Below, one piece after another: positions 6,913-13,392 of a DNA stretch of 34,452 nucleotides. This DNA is from a virus. The notes under the pieces are model-generated. The model made no database searches, was not told the origin of the DNA, and saw only the letters and a list, made by a program, of their open reading frames with translations. The position numbers and the translations under genes are program-made. Numbering within the stretch: position 1 is the first letter of the stretch; each line of letters begins with the position of its first letter. The stretch is from positions 1 through 34,452 of the IMG/VR virus record IMGVR_UViG_3300031977_000482; one strand, 5' to 3'.

Positions 6913-7295
6913 GACTTAGGTATTGTTTGGTGTGCATATTTTATTCCTTTCTTTTCGCACCAAGCTGCGTAGGTGGTGTCGCTTCCTTTACGGATTTTGT
7001 TTCTCGCATTCTGAAACACCAATCTAATATCTAGATGTGGATGTTGCTCTCGTACCAACAAATGTTTCTTGCGATCTTCTACTGTCCATACTCCTTTAGC
7101 TTCAATGATAATATCACCAACGATAAAGTCAGGTGTGTAGGTTGCAGTCTTAGTATACTCCAACTTCAAAGTCTCGTACTGAAAGCTGACACCACCACGC
7201 CTAAGCTGTGATGCTAACTTTTCTTCGAAGCCTGATCTGTAATTAGAAGTTCGACGACAGGATTTCTTCTTCCGTTTCTTCCGCATCGAATCCAC
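6777..7295 (-). CDS. T7 endonuclease I-like Holliday junction resolvase, 172 aa
   Basis: This matches T7 gp3. YRSGFEEK carries Glu24 (T7 Glu20), YTPDF carries Asp56 (T7 Asp55), and IIIEAKG carries Glu65 and Lys67, so all four catalytic residues are present. DRKKHLLVREQHPHLDIR follows as in T7. The enzyme cleaves branched DNA during replication and packaging and helps degrade host DNA. It has about 20 more C-terminal residues than T7 gp3 (149 aa), and these lie over the primase zinc-binding domain in another frame. Its very basic N-terminus (MRKKRKKKSCRR) lies over the acidic tail of SSB. Starts at 7295 or 7286 are both possible. Confidence 0.93.
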   Translation of the reverse strand: MDSMRKKRKKKSCRRTSNYRSGFEEKLASQLRRGGVSFQYETLKLEYTKTATYTPDFIVGDIIIEAKGVWTVEDRKKHLLVREQHPHLDIRLVFQNARNKIRKGSDTTYAAWCEKKGIKYAHQTIPKSWLSSKHTMTVPTAEQVMPVPPTTTGVHTASHVMNTEVDMEGMLE

Positions 7296-7878
7296 CCTCT
7301 AAGTTCTCACCGCCATTAACAAATCCTTCTTCTTGTTCAGTGAATCCAAAGGAACTAGCAGCCTTAGCTGACACCCCTCCTTCACCAAGCTTCAAGACTT
7401 GTACAGCTTCCAACTTAAAGGTCACCCCAAAACCAATAGCCGGACTGTTGTAAAAGCTAGGGCGGAAAGCTACTACTACTTCACTACCACTCCATACTTG
7501 TACATCATCTTTTATAGGTTGAGCTTTGGAATCATATAGAGGCATGGATCGGTGATATATTTCACCTGTACTTTTAAGCCTACCTCCGCCTTCCATTTTA
7601 GTTTTAACAAGAAAACCGCCATCAACTTCTTCAATGGGAAACTCCCGCTGAGTTAACTTCTTACCAGGTTTTTCTTGCTGTGCTTCCTGCAACTCCTGCT
7701 CATACAGAGGTCTTAATGTAGCTTTAATAGCATCAGCTTGTTCCTTATCGACAATAACATCACAAGTAAACACGCCAAACTCTGGCTCGAATTTCTTGTA
7801 AGGTTCTGTGACATGTGGATACCTAGCTGTACCTTTTGCTTTTATTATTTGATGTTTGGTTCTACTTTTCAGTGCCAT
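7243..7878 (-). CDS. T7 gp2.5-like single-stranded DNA-binding protein, 211 aa
   Basis: An OB-fold-type protein in the T7 gp2.5 position between RNA polymerase and endonuclease I. The best match to T7 is near residues 125-165, where a W/I-x-G-G/S-[GS]-x-[LV] turn is followed by an aromatic strand and a FGVTFKLEAVQVLKL strand. The C-terminus is acidic and ends in Phe (AEETEEEILSSNF), as in gp2.5, where this tail binds the polymerase and is displaced by ssDNA. It coats ssDNA and stimulates polymerase and helicase. The last 53 bases overlap the endonuclease start. Confidence 0.88.
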   Translation of the reverse strand: MALKSRTKHQIIKAKGTARYPHVTEPYKKFEPEFGVFTCDVIVDKEQADAIKATLRPLYEQELQEAQQEKPGKKLTQREFPIEEVDGGFLVKTKMEGGGRLKSTGEIYHRSMPLYDSKAQPIKDDVQVWSGSEVVVAFRPSFYNSPAIGFGVTFKLEAVQVLKLGEGGVSAKAASSFGFTEQEEGFVNGGENLEGGFDAEETEEEILSSNF

Positions 7879-7899
7879 ATCTATTTTTATTTATCGGTG

Positions 7900-10224
7900 T
7901 TAAGAAAGTAGATACTTACTCCGTAATACTGCGGACACATCTAAGTCTCCAAGTTCCGGCACGGATGGCAGTTCTACTTTCGGGTTCATGTTGATTTGCT
8001 CCATTCGGAACTCTTCAAGGAGATCAACAGAAAATGTTTTAGTGTATGCTTCACGCACCATTCGGTGGATTTGTTTAGCGTTACTTGCGTGAGTCACAAA
8101 GCAGTCATGTATGGTAGCTAAGTCAAAGTCAACTTGATTCGCTACTTGATGTACAATACATGCGTCCAGACTGTGGATAAAGTTAGCAGTCACTGCTTTA
8201 CCGTGTTGCTTTGTATCTATATCATCTGTATCAGTGAAAGTGTTTAGATGTACAGTCGTGTTATCAAATACAGATTCTATAATTAACTTCTTACGCTTAC
8301 GAAAGCTCTGCTTAACTTTAAATCCTGTGGGTGTTGTCCAAGTAATACCGTCCTCGTAAGGCAAGCATCGAATTGTTTCACGCAGATACTTCATCACTCG
8401 GTTAACAGGTTTACATACCTCATCTGCTATCTTGTTAATGATATTACTGATCCAGATAACAGCAGTTAACATCTCTCCTGTACTACTCCACGGATGATTA
8501 AGTCCTATACTCTTAAATAAATCTTGTACTAAGTTATAACTGGTAGCACCGTATGGTCTGTTCATCACTGCCATCTTAGCTATCTTTCTTTTGATACCGT
8601 ACTGCATCCAAGTCTTAGCGATAACACCACCATCTTTAACTAGCTCATCGTGTATGCGATCTGCTACATATTGATACATGTCATTAGCTTGGTCTTCTTC
8701 TACCAGGTTACACATCCTACCCGTGTCTTTGTCCCGTAATAACAAAGATAGTATCTGCATACCATTATTGGAACAGTCCTGACGCACAGGTAAGTAGCTA
8801 ACATATCCATAACCCTCCTCTGTGTACTTCTTGAACTCTAAACAGAACCGCAAGAAACAGAACGGATCACTAGCATCTGTCCACCAATCAGTACCGTGTG
8901 GATCATTCGCAGCTTCCAATATAAAGTTCTGTCGTTTACCTACCCACTCTAGTCGTTCCTCTCGTGTACCCTTCACTCCCCACATGTTAGCACCGTGTAC
9001 TAGTACAGCTTCCAAGTCATCTTCATCTACTACTTGTTGACCGTTCTTAAAGTCCAACAAACTCTTAGCTAAATCAGATCCTTGTGGATGTAAGTAGTAC
9101 GGAATAGCGTACACTCTACCTCGGTAATCACAACGGTACGGAAAGTATATCTTCTCCCACTTCCTGTACATCTTAGCTAAGTGCAGAATACGACAAGCTT
9201 GGAATCTTTTGGAGCTGTTACTGGCGTTGGTAGTTTTTATATCTTTTTGTTTTAACTTCCAGATACTTAGCTCCTGCTCATCACCACCTGTATAGTACGG
9301 TTGCTCAGGTATCTCTCCAAATTGTGGGATGTTACCTACTACTCGTTCATTCTCCCAACACTTCAATGTAATATCTAACATATCCGTATTGATCTGCCAC
9401 TCCACCTGTTGTAATCGGTTAACAGCAGACATGACGTGGTCGTAGTTATTCCCTTCAAACCACTCAACAGGTTTACCCGTGAAGAATTTCTGTGCAGGTA
9501 GCTGTTCAATATCGTATCCACCACCTATCAATCCGTGCCAATCAACAGGACGGTCAGGTAATGCCATCTTAAATACTTGCCCCGCCTCTTTCCACTTATC
9601 AAAGCGATGTATCCAATCTTTAAACTCAGAGGTAGGTAATACGAAGCGTTCAGGTTTTTTTAAATTGTTCTTACCTTCACGGAATCCTATTTCAAAAAGA
9701 CCAGTACAACATCTGATTTCTTCCAACAACCAACAGCCTAGACTGACCTTATTTCTGTGATCCCACAGTTCAAACCGTGTGTCTTCGTACTTATAGAACT
9801 GCTTGATCTTACTTTGTTTCTTGCGGTCAGGTATAGCTAACAGGTCTTGCTTGTTGTGGCTCAAGTTCTCTAGTGCATACTTCCATCTAGCCTCATTCTC
9901 AAATGCTTTACCGATACGGTGTCCCATCCTGGCAACAGCTAAGTTGTTATCTAAGTTATTAAGAAAGGTACGCAAAGCAATAACAGCTATTTCATACGGA
10001 CACATATCCATGACAAAGGTCAGGTAAAGTGGTGTGGTGTATCCTGGACTACTAAATTGATCGATGATGTGCTTTACACGGTCACCTAACTTAGGGGCAC
10101 AACTCTGTAACATACGCTTACACGATGCTGTGTGGCTACTCTCTCCCTCCTGTCTCAGCTTGGCTTGTCGGTTACGATACTGCGTCCGTCCCCACTCCCT
10201 CATCCGTGCTACATGATCACTCAT
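7900..10224 (-). CDS. Single-subunit T7-type RNA polymerase, 774 aa
   Basis: The catalytic residues align with T7. Asp483 in RQDCSNNGMQ corresponds to Asp537. Arg546, Lys550 and Tyr558 in RKIAKMAVMNRPYG keep the exact T7 spacing of Arg627, Lys631 and Tyr639. Asp707 in IHDCFVTHA corresponds to Asp812. YRCDYRGRVYAIPYYLHPQG matches the conserved block before the palm. The enzyme is about 110 aa shorter than T7 RNAP, mostly N-terminal, and the region matching the T7 specificity loop is very different, so it should use its own promoter. It transcribes the middle and late genes. The start overlaps the upstream gene as ATGA. Confidence 0.97.
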   Translation of the reverse strand: MSDHVARMREWGRTQYRNRQAKLRQEGESSHTASCKRMLQSCAPKLGDRVKHIIDQFSSPGYTTPLYLTFVMDMCPYEIAVIALRTFLNNLDNNLAVARMGHRIGKAFENEARWKYALENLSHNKQDLLAIPDRKKQSKIKQFYKYEDTRFELWDHRNKVSLGCWLLEEIRCCTGLFEIGFREGKNNLKKPERFVLPTSEFKDWIHRFDKWKEAGQVFKMALPDRPVDWHGLIGGGYDIEQLPAQKFFTGKPVEWFEGNNYDHVMSAVNRLQQVEWQINTDMLDITLKCWENERVVGNIPQFGEIPEQPYYTGGDEQELSIWKLKQKDIKTTNASNSSKRFQACRILHLAKMYRKWEKIYFPYRCDYRGRVYAIPYYLHPQGSDLAKSLLDFKNGQQVVDEDDLEAVLVHGANMWGVKGTREERLEWVGKRQNFILEAANDPHGTDWWTDASDPFCFLRFCLEFKKYTEEGYGYVSYLPVRQDCSNNGMQILSLLLRDKDTGRMCNLVEEDQANDMYQYVADRIHDELVKDGGVIAKTWMQYGIKRKIAKMAVMNRPYGATSYNLVQDLFKSIGLNHPWSSTGEMLTAVIWISNIINKIADEVCKPVNRVMKYLRETIRCLPYEDGITWTTPTGFKVKQSFRKRKKLIIESVFDNTTVHLNTFTDTDDIDTKQHGKAVTANFIHSLDACIVHQVANQVDFDLATIHDCFVTHASNAKQIHRMVREAYTKTFSVDLLEEFRMEQINMNPKVELPSVPELGDLDVSAVLRSKYLLS

Positions 10225-10463
10225 AGATTCTCAAACCAATCAAAGTTTCCTTTAGGTTTCATGCGTGGTTTATTAGAACGAATAGCAATTAACCTACCAT
10301 CCTCCGTTCGTTTATATGTGCCATCTTTGTTCCGTTCAAACCCGTATATCTCCGTCATCATCCAGAACTGTTGGAAGCCATCGTTAATAGCTTTATGGTC
10401 GATGGTGCTGTAGTTTATGTCGTGCCTAGCACAGCCCTGAACTATATGGTTTTCACTGAACAT
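10221..10463 (-). CDS. Unknown protein upstream of RNA polymerase, 80 aa
   Basis: A soluble protein with an aromatic-rich centre (QQFWMMTEIYGFERN) and a basic C-terminal half ending in NFDWFENL. No known domain. The start is taken as the ATG at 10463. A TTG three codons earlier (10472) is in frame but less likely. It overlaps the RNA polymerase start by four bases (ATGA), so the two are probably translated together. A possible extended -10 promoter lies just upstream. Function unknown. Confidence 0.65.
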   Translation of the reverse strand: MFSENHIVQGCARHDINYSTIDHKAINDGFQQFWMMTEIYGFERNKDGTYKRTEDGRLIAIRSNKPRMKPKGNFDWFENL

Positions 10464-10486
10464 CTCGGTCAAGTAAATCGGTTCGT

Positions 10487-10495
10487 ATTATATCA
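10487..10495 (-). promoter_or_regulatory. Candidate host sigma-70 extended -10 promoter
   Basis: On the minus strand CTGATATAAT at 10496-10487 is a full extended -10 (TGnTATAAT). It lies in the 56-base gap between the 62-aa gene (stop 10520) and the 80-aa gene before the RNA polymerase. The matching -35 region is poor (TTTATT at an 18-base spacing), which is acceptable for an extended -10 promoter. It would let host polymerase transcribe the RNA polymerase operon. Sequence match only. Confidence 0.4.
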
Positions 10496-10519
10496 GCCTC
10501 CGCCTCCCAAAATAAATCA

Positions 10520-10708
10520 CTACTTGAGGTGGTGTTCGATCTCGTAGAAGTCGATCTTGTACGCTTCGCAGTAGTCCCTTTGGTCGTCCTCGTAATCCAT
10601 AGCACGGAGGTTTTCCAAGTGTTCTTCAAGTTCTTCATCCAGTTCATCATCGTATGGGTTGTATCGGTTAAGCCAGTTGTCGTAGTTAGGTAAATCAAAT
10701 TGCCTCAT
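10520..10708 (-). CDS. Unknown acidic protein, 62 aa
   Basis: This strongly acidic, Tyr-rich protein (DDELDEELEEHLENLR near residues 20-35) has the look of a small helical early phage protein. Some such proteins inhibit or mimic DNA-binding partners, but nothing specific can be said here. It overlaps the 81-aa gene upstream by four bases (ATGA). The competing frame at 10453-10698 is Thr-rich low complexity and is treated as a shadow of this gene. Confidence 0.6.
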   Translation of the reverse strand: MRQFDLPNYDNWLNRYNPYDDELDEELEEHLENLRAMDYEDDQRDYCEAYKIDFYEIEHHLK

Positions 10709-10950
10709 TTCATGTACTCCACAGATTCTATCTTAATCTTAACTAATCGTTGGGTACTACTAGGCTCATCGAATCGGTTGTGTTTTACTACTCCTTTGAT
10801 TAAGTCTTCAGCTCTTAAACCCATAGCTGTCTCAATACAGAAAAGATTAGGTTGCAAAGTCTTTAATCGTCTAGTGTCCTCCTCAAACATAGCATACAAT
10901 ACACCTTGTTCTCCTCCTCTAATTTTATAGTCAGTTATCTTCTTACTCAT
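10705..10950 (-). CDS. Unknown protein, 81 aa
   Basis: A small mixed alpha/beta protein that starts MSKKITDYKIRGGEQG and ends with a KIKIESVEYMK strand. No motif is recognised. It overlaps the methyltransferase-like gene upstream by 8 bases and the 62-aa gene downstream by 4 bases, so all three are in one translational unit in the early block leading to RNA polymerase. Function unknown. Confidence 0.6.
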   Translation of the reverse strand: MSKKITDYKIRGGEQGVLYAMFEEDTRRLKTLQPNLFCIETAMGLRAEDLIKGVVKHNRFDEPSSTQRLVKIKIESVEYMK

Positions 10951-11527
10951 AGTTATTATTCTTTTGTTTTTTAGTATTTATTTTATCAAGTACAAGCTCA
11001 AACCAATCAATCAATGCTTCAGGTGTGTACTCTCGTTGATATTGTGTACATCTTGTCGTCCCCTTTACATTACCACAGATGCTTCTTCTCTTACCCTTCT
11101 CACAAACATGAATCGTTTCGTCTTTGGGTGGAAGGTCAGGTAATTCATCACGATCAATACCACAAATGTACAACTTGGTTTTCTTGTGTGCGACATGACC
11201 GAAATCATACTGATCTATCTCGATAACAAATCCTTCGTCAATCCAAAACCAAGAATCATTCCATAACTTACTACCACTCGGATGTTCAACGATACCGCCC
11301 TTCCAAAAGACTTCGTTCAAAGCGTGGTAAGCCAGTTCTTTCTCCCCTTCACGAGGTGATGCCATGTGCGATAATCTACCCCAAGCTCGACAAGGTGGGT
11401 GACAGACGACAGGTAAGTTTCCGTTGTACTTAGTAGCGTCCCGATCAATGTCGTAAACATCCCACGCAGCACGCTTTTTGTAAGCACTATCGGTTCGACA
11501 AAACAAAGCTGTGTACTTCTTATTCAT
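10943..11527 (-). CDS. Degenerate cytosine-C5 methyltransferase-like protein, 194 aa
   Basis: The protein has HPPCRAWG, which resembles motif IV (catalytic Pro-Cys) of cytosine-C5 methyltransferases. It then has GGIVEHPSGSKLW in the place of motif VI, DFGHVAHKKTKLYICGID resembling motif VIII, and REYTPEALIDWF near the C-terminus resembling the last conserved motifs. A clear SAM-binding motif I (FxGxG) is not seen, and the family is short. I recall similar HPPC/EHP proteins in other phages and prophages without a proven function. It may bind or modify DNA or guard against host enzymes; this is inference. The start is placed at 11527 because the family core begins there and the ATGAATAA junction overlaps the upstream stop. 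A start at 11551 is also open. Confidence 0.65.
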   Translation of the reverse strand: MNKKYTALFCRTDSAYKKRAAWDVYDIDRDATKYNGNLPVVCHPPCRAWGRLSHMASPREGEKELAYHALNEVFWKGGIVEHPSGSKLWNDSWFWIDEGFVIEIDQYDFGHVAHKKTKLYICGIDRDELPDLPPKDETIHVCEKGKRRSICGNVKGTTRCTQYQREYTPEALIDWFELVLDKINTKKQKNNNYE

Positions 11528-11660
11528 TCGGTTTAATAGTTTCGTATCCATGTTCTTTTAGAAATTCAATAGCTTCGTTAATCTCTTCTTGAAGTTCTAG
11601 TTCATAGTAGTAAGCTCTTCTTCTTTGTAATTCTTCTTCGGTTATTAAATCAGGATTCAT
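11520..11660 (-). CDS. Small acidic helical protein, 46 aa
   Basis: The frame starts MNPDLITEEELQRRR and is almost wholly helical with many Glu and Tyr. A GGAGG lies seven bases before the ATG, the best ribosome-binding site in this part of the window. The start overlaps the stop of the upstream 54-aa gene as TAATG. The end overlaps the methyltransferase-like gene by 8 bases. Too short for family assignment. Coding is supported by spacing, codon pattern and the ribosome-binding site. Confidence 0.65.
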   Translation of the reverse strand: MNPDLITEEELQRRRAYYYELELQEEINEAIEFLKEHGYETIKPNE

Positions 11661-11824
11661 TATTCTTCCTCCAGTTTCTCAAGGTGTTCTTTGTATAGTT
11701 GCAAGGACAGGTAAAGGTCAAGCCATCTTCCATCCAACTCTCGGTTCATATCGTTGTTAAAAATGTGGAACATCAGTTCCTCGGTCATGTCTATTGGGTC
11801 AAGTAATAGTTCTCGGTTATTCAT
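11660..11824 (-). CDS. Small unknown protein, 54 aa
   Basis: The frame starts MNNRELLLDPIDMTEEL and ends in an amphipathic helix (YKEHLEKLEEE). One exact copy of the GGWCAGGTAA motif (11705-11714) lies inside it, read as Tyr-Leu-Ser. It is joined to the next gene by TAATG. Upstream ribosome-binding signal is weak. The unbroken frame, fully packed neighbours and helical pattern support coding. Function unknown. Confidence 0.6.
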   Translation of the reverse strand: MNNRELLLDPIDMTEELMFHIFNNDMNRELDGRWLDLYLSLQLYKEHLEKLEEE

Positions 11825-11828
11825 AGGT

Positions 11829-11900
11829 TTAATCTCGGTAAAGCACTGCGATTGCTACAAGTACAACAAAGCACAGGCAGAAAAAGGTTAAGGTACTCAT
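11829..11900 (-). CDS. Candidate single-pass membrane microprotein, 23 aa
   Basis: The frame MSTLTFFCLCFVVLVAIAVL followed by YRD is one hydrophobic helix with a short polar end, typical of a tiny membrane peptide. It fits between two small genes with 4- and 11-base gaps. An AGGAG is present about 14 bases upstream, at the far edge of useful spacing. Such peptides can act on membrane enzymes or aid lysis, but the role here is unknown. Confidence 0.45.
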   Translation of the reverse strand: MSTLTFFCLCFVVLVAIAVLYRD

Positions 11901-11911
11901 TTGATATGTTA

Positions 11912-12076
11912 TCACTCCTGGTTAGATCGGTTAAGTAGTTCTTGTTGTAGCTCCACGAGCCTGTCCCTAACAGTTAAGTTATCAGGTAAGCGTTCCTTCA
12001 CGGACAGGTAATGCTGTATCAAAACCTCAAGGCTCTGATCGTCTAGCGTTTCAAGGTGTTCTGGATCAGTGTTCAC
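11912..12076 (-). CDS. Small helical protein with GTG start, 54 aa
   Basis: The GTG at 12076 overlaps the end of the upstream 63-aa gene and is preceded by GGAAAAG at a useful distance. The product is helical and charged, with a C-terminal RLVELQQELLNRSNQE. It holds one exact motif copy (12002-12011) and a second partial copy (11980-11989) 13 bases further along the coding strand. No ATG in this frame gives a longer product. Function unknown. Confidence 0.5.
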   Translation of the reverse strand: MNTDPEHLETLDDQSLEVLIQHYLSVKERLPDNLTVRDRLVELQQELLNRSNQE

Positions 12077-12257
12077 TTGTAATCTTTTCCAATTCAGAAG
12101 CTAAAATTAATTCAGCTCGGTCATTAATCTCATTGTCGGATAGTTCTAACAGGAAACCATCACGGACAGGTAAGCATAGCCTACCATCATCGGTTTCGAT
12201 TACTTTGATTTCGTTGTTGGTGTACCATTGCTTGGCAAGTTGTATAGTAGTATTCAT
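12066..12257 (-). CDS. Unknown early protein, 63 aa
   Basis: A small protein with an N-terminal helix (MNTTIQLAKQWYTNNE), a beta hairpin (VIETDDGRLCLPVRDGFLLEL) and an acidic C-terminal helix. One exact motif copy (12164-12173) lies in the hairpin, read as Leu-Pro-Val. No known family. It lies in the tight early gene array, 8 bases after the preceding gene. Confidence 0.6.
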   Translation of the reverse strand: MNTTIQLAKQWYTNNEIKVIETDDGRLCLPVRDGFLLELSDNEINDRAELILASELEKITSEH

Positions 12258-12265
12258 TATTTTAT

Positions 12266-12556
12266 TTATTTATTAGTAGTAGTTTCGGTTAAACAATCGG
12301 GACAGGTACTTTGACCTTCCATTTTAGGGTTTGTCAATCCGCAAGTGTCGCAAGCTTTACGCTTCTTTAATTCTTTAAGCACAGCCTTTGCACATTCTAT
12401 GAACTCTGATTTGCTCGCACAGGTACCAGAATATTCAGGGTGCTGTTTACATTTCCAGATAAGCTTAGGAACGGCAGAATATCGCTCACTATCTATGTAG
12501 TAAAAGAAAGCAACTTGGTTCCCGTTGTGGTCGGTTAGGTATTCGGTGACGCTCAC
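12266..12556 (-). CDS. Zinc-ribbon early protein, 96 aa, GTG start
   Basis: The C-terminal third has two CxxC pairs (CDTCG about residue 69, CPDCL about residue 84) spaced as a zinc ribbon. The N-terminal part has aromatic strands (VAFFYYIDSERY) and a HPEYSGTCASKSEFI region that may carry more ligands. The start codon is GTG at 12556, overlapping the stop of the upstream 50-aa gene as GTGA. Zinc ribbons of this kind bind nucleic acid or protein partners. The target is unknown. Confidence 0.65.
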   Translation of the reverse strand: MSVTEYLTDHNGNQVAFFYYIDSERYSAVPKLIWKCKQHPEYSGTCASKSEFIECAKAVLKELKKRKACDTCGLTNPKMEGQSTCPDCLTETTTNK

Positions 12557-12705
12557 TCTTGAATATCCTCCGTTACTTCACCATCTTCATCATCGGTACG
12601 CCATCGCTTAACGATAACCTCGCCATCGATTGAATCGTCAAAGTAATAAATATACTTACCAATGGTGACATATAAAGAGTTGTCGCTTGGTTGATGTATT
12701 TTCAT
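12553..12705 (-). CDS. Small acidic protein, 50 aa
   Basis: The frame starts MKIHQPSDNSLYVTIGKYIYYFDD and ends with an acidic tail (DDEDGEVTEDIQE). A beta-rich first half with alternating Tyr and Ile suggests a small folded domain. The stop overlaps the GTG start of the next gene. No good ribosome-binding site is seen upstream. Coding is supported by the fit between neighbours. Confidence 0.6.
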   Translation of the reverse strand: MKIHQPSDNSLYVTIGKYIYYFDDSIDGEVIVKRWRTDDEDGEVTEDIQE

Positions 12706-12729
12706 GTGTCTTGCGGTAAGGTTTGTCGG

Positions 12730-13026
12730 TTAGTAAGATAGTCCTTTATGCTCTAATATATCCCGCAAGCGAATAAGTACTTTGCCAAACTCTAATATTT
12801 CTTGGTCAGGTAAGCTTAACTCTTTAAGAGATTGGAAAACATAAGATTCTTCATCTGCACCTAATGGACTAGCTCTAAATTGCCAATCGTCTGGTACGCA
12901 TTCGTCCGTTTCAAAGGTCAGGTAATCGCAGATTGCAAACAGCCATTGCATACAATTGCCCCATGCGTCCCCGTCATTAGTTGCTCTAAATTCGTGTTTA
13001 AGTGTTTCGTTCATTGGATAGTTCAT
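12730..13026 (-). CDS. Unknown early protein, 98 aa
   Basis: An acidic protein with a Trp/Cys-rich middle (WGNCMQWLFAICDYLTF about residues 22-38) and a C-terminal helix pair. Two exact motif copies lie in this gene (12804-12813 and 12916-12925), in different frames (Leu-Pro-Asp and Tyr-Leu-Thr). A second in-frame ATG at codon 5 is possible. The leader just upstream carries one copy of a 14-base repeat (13026-13039). Function unknown. Confidence 0.65.
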   Translation of the reverse strand: MNYPMNETLKHEFRATNDGDAWGNCMQWLFAICDYLTFETDECVPDDWQFRASPLGADEESYVFQSLKELSLPDQEILEFGKVLIRLRDILEHKGLSY

Positions 13027-13039
13027 TTTGATAGATAGT
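13026..13039. repeat. Intergenic leader repeat, copy 1
   Basis: TTTTGATAGATAGT on the plus strand is identical to 13367-13380. In both cases it lies just after the stop codon of one small gene and before the start of the next, with a similar CCTT..AATTA stretch between the stop and the repeat. It may be a shared translation leader or the trace of a local duplication. Confidence 0.6.
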
Positions 13040-13050
13040 TAATTAAAAGG

Positions 13051-13344
13051 TTAGTTTGCAAGCAATACACAATCAGCAAGCTGTTCAGCTAGATCAATAG
13101 ACAATTCTTCAAGGTCATCGTCTGCACTTAATTCTGTTACAGCCCAGTGCTTATGAAAGTAACAAGCACCAGAAAAAGAGTTGTCGCCAGATTGAAAATT
13201 TAATTCTTCAAGATTATCACAAGTGCTGAAAGTCATTTGTATAGACTCGCTTTCGCCTACTTCATCATAGCTAGGTAAATAATCTTCAAGGATTGAAAAG
13301 ATAGATGTTTGTAATGCTTTTATTTTTTGATCGATGTTTTTCAT
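13051..13344 (-). CDS. Unknown early protein, 97 aa
   Basis: An acidic protein with a conserved-looking centre, SGDNSFSGACYFHKHWAV near residues 52-69. I associate this GDN...HxHW form with small phage early proteins of unknown role. It ends with ADCVLLAN, close to DCVLIAHF at the end of the 108-aa protein at 13567-13893, though the rest does not align. The leader is AT-rich with a run of nine A and no ribosome-binding site. Function unknown. Confidence 0.65.
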   Translation of the reverse strand: MKNIDQKIKALQTSIFSILEDYLPSYDEVGESESIQMTFSTCDNLEELNFQSGDNSFSGACYFHKHWAVTELSADDDLEELSIDLAEQLADCVLLAN

Positions 13345-13366
13345 AGTAGTATAGTTTTTTTTTGAT

Positions 13367-13380
13367 TTTTGATAGATAGT
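13367..13380. repeat. Intergenic leader repeat, copy 2
   Basis: Second copy of TTTTGATAGATAGT (see 13026-13039). It lies between the stop of the 51-aa membrane protein gene and the start of the 97-aa gene. Confidence 0.6.
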
Positions 13381-13392
13381 AAGTAATTAAGG

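Larger units (their letters stand above)
9552..12925 (+). repeat. Dispersed GGWCAGGTAA motif, 8 exact copies
   Basis: Exact plus-strand copies (TTACCTGWCC on the coding strand) start at 9552, 10018, 11134, 11705, 12002, 12164, 12804 and 12916. One-mismatch copies start at 8784, 9825, 11407, 12300 and 33285. All exact copies face the same way and lie inside genes from the RNA polymerase back through the early region. Four are read in the frame Leu-Pro and four in the frame Tyr-Leu, so codon or peptide conservation does not explain them. For a random sequence far less than one copy is expected per strand. The function is unknown. Confidence 0.75.

Noticed and set aside
10453-10698. 81-codon frame, Thr-rich, overlapping the 62-aa gene
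   Set aside because: Low-complexity Thr/Arg composition and full overlap with a better frame; it lacks neighbour-type overlap and looks like a shadow.
9552-12925. CAGGTAA motif copies as eukaryotic 5' splice donors
   Set aside because: CAGGTAAG resembles a donor site, but the genome is a bacteriophage, the motif is on the strand opposite to all genes, and it lies inside intact genes.
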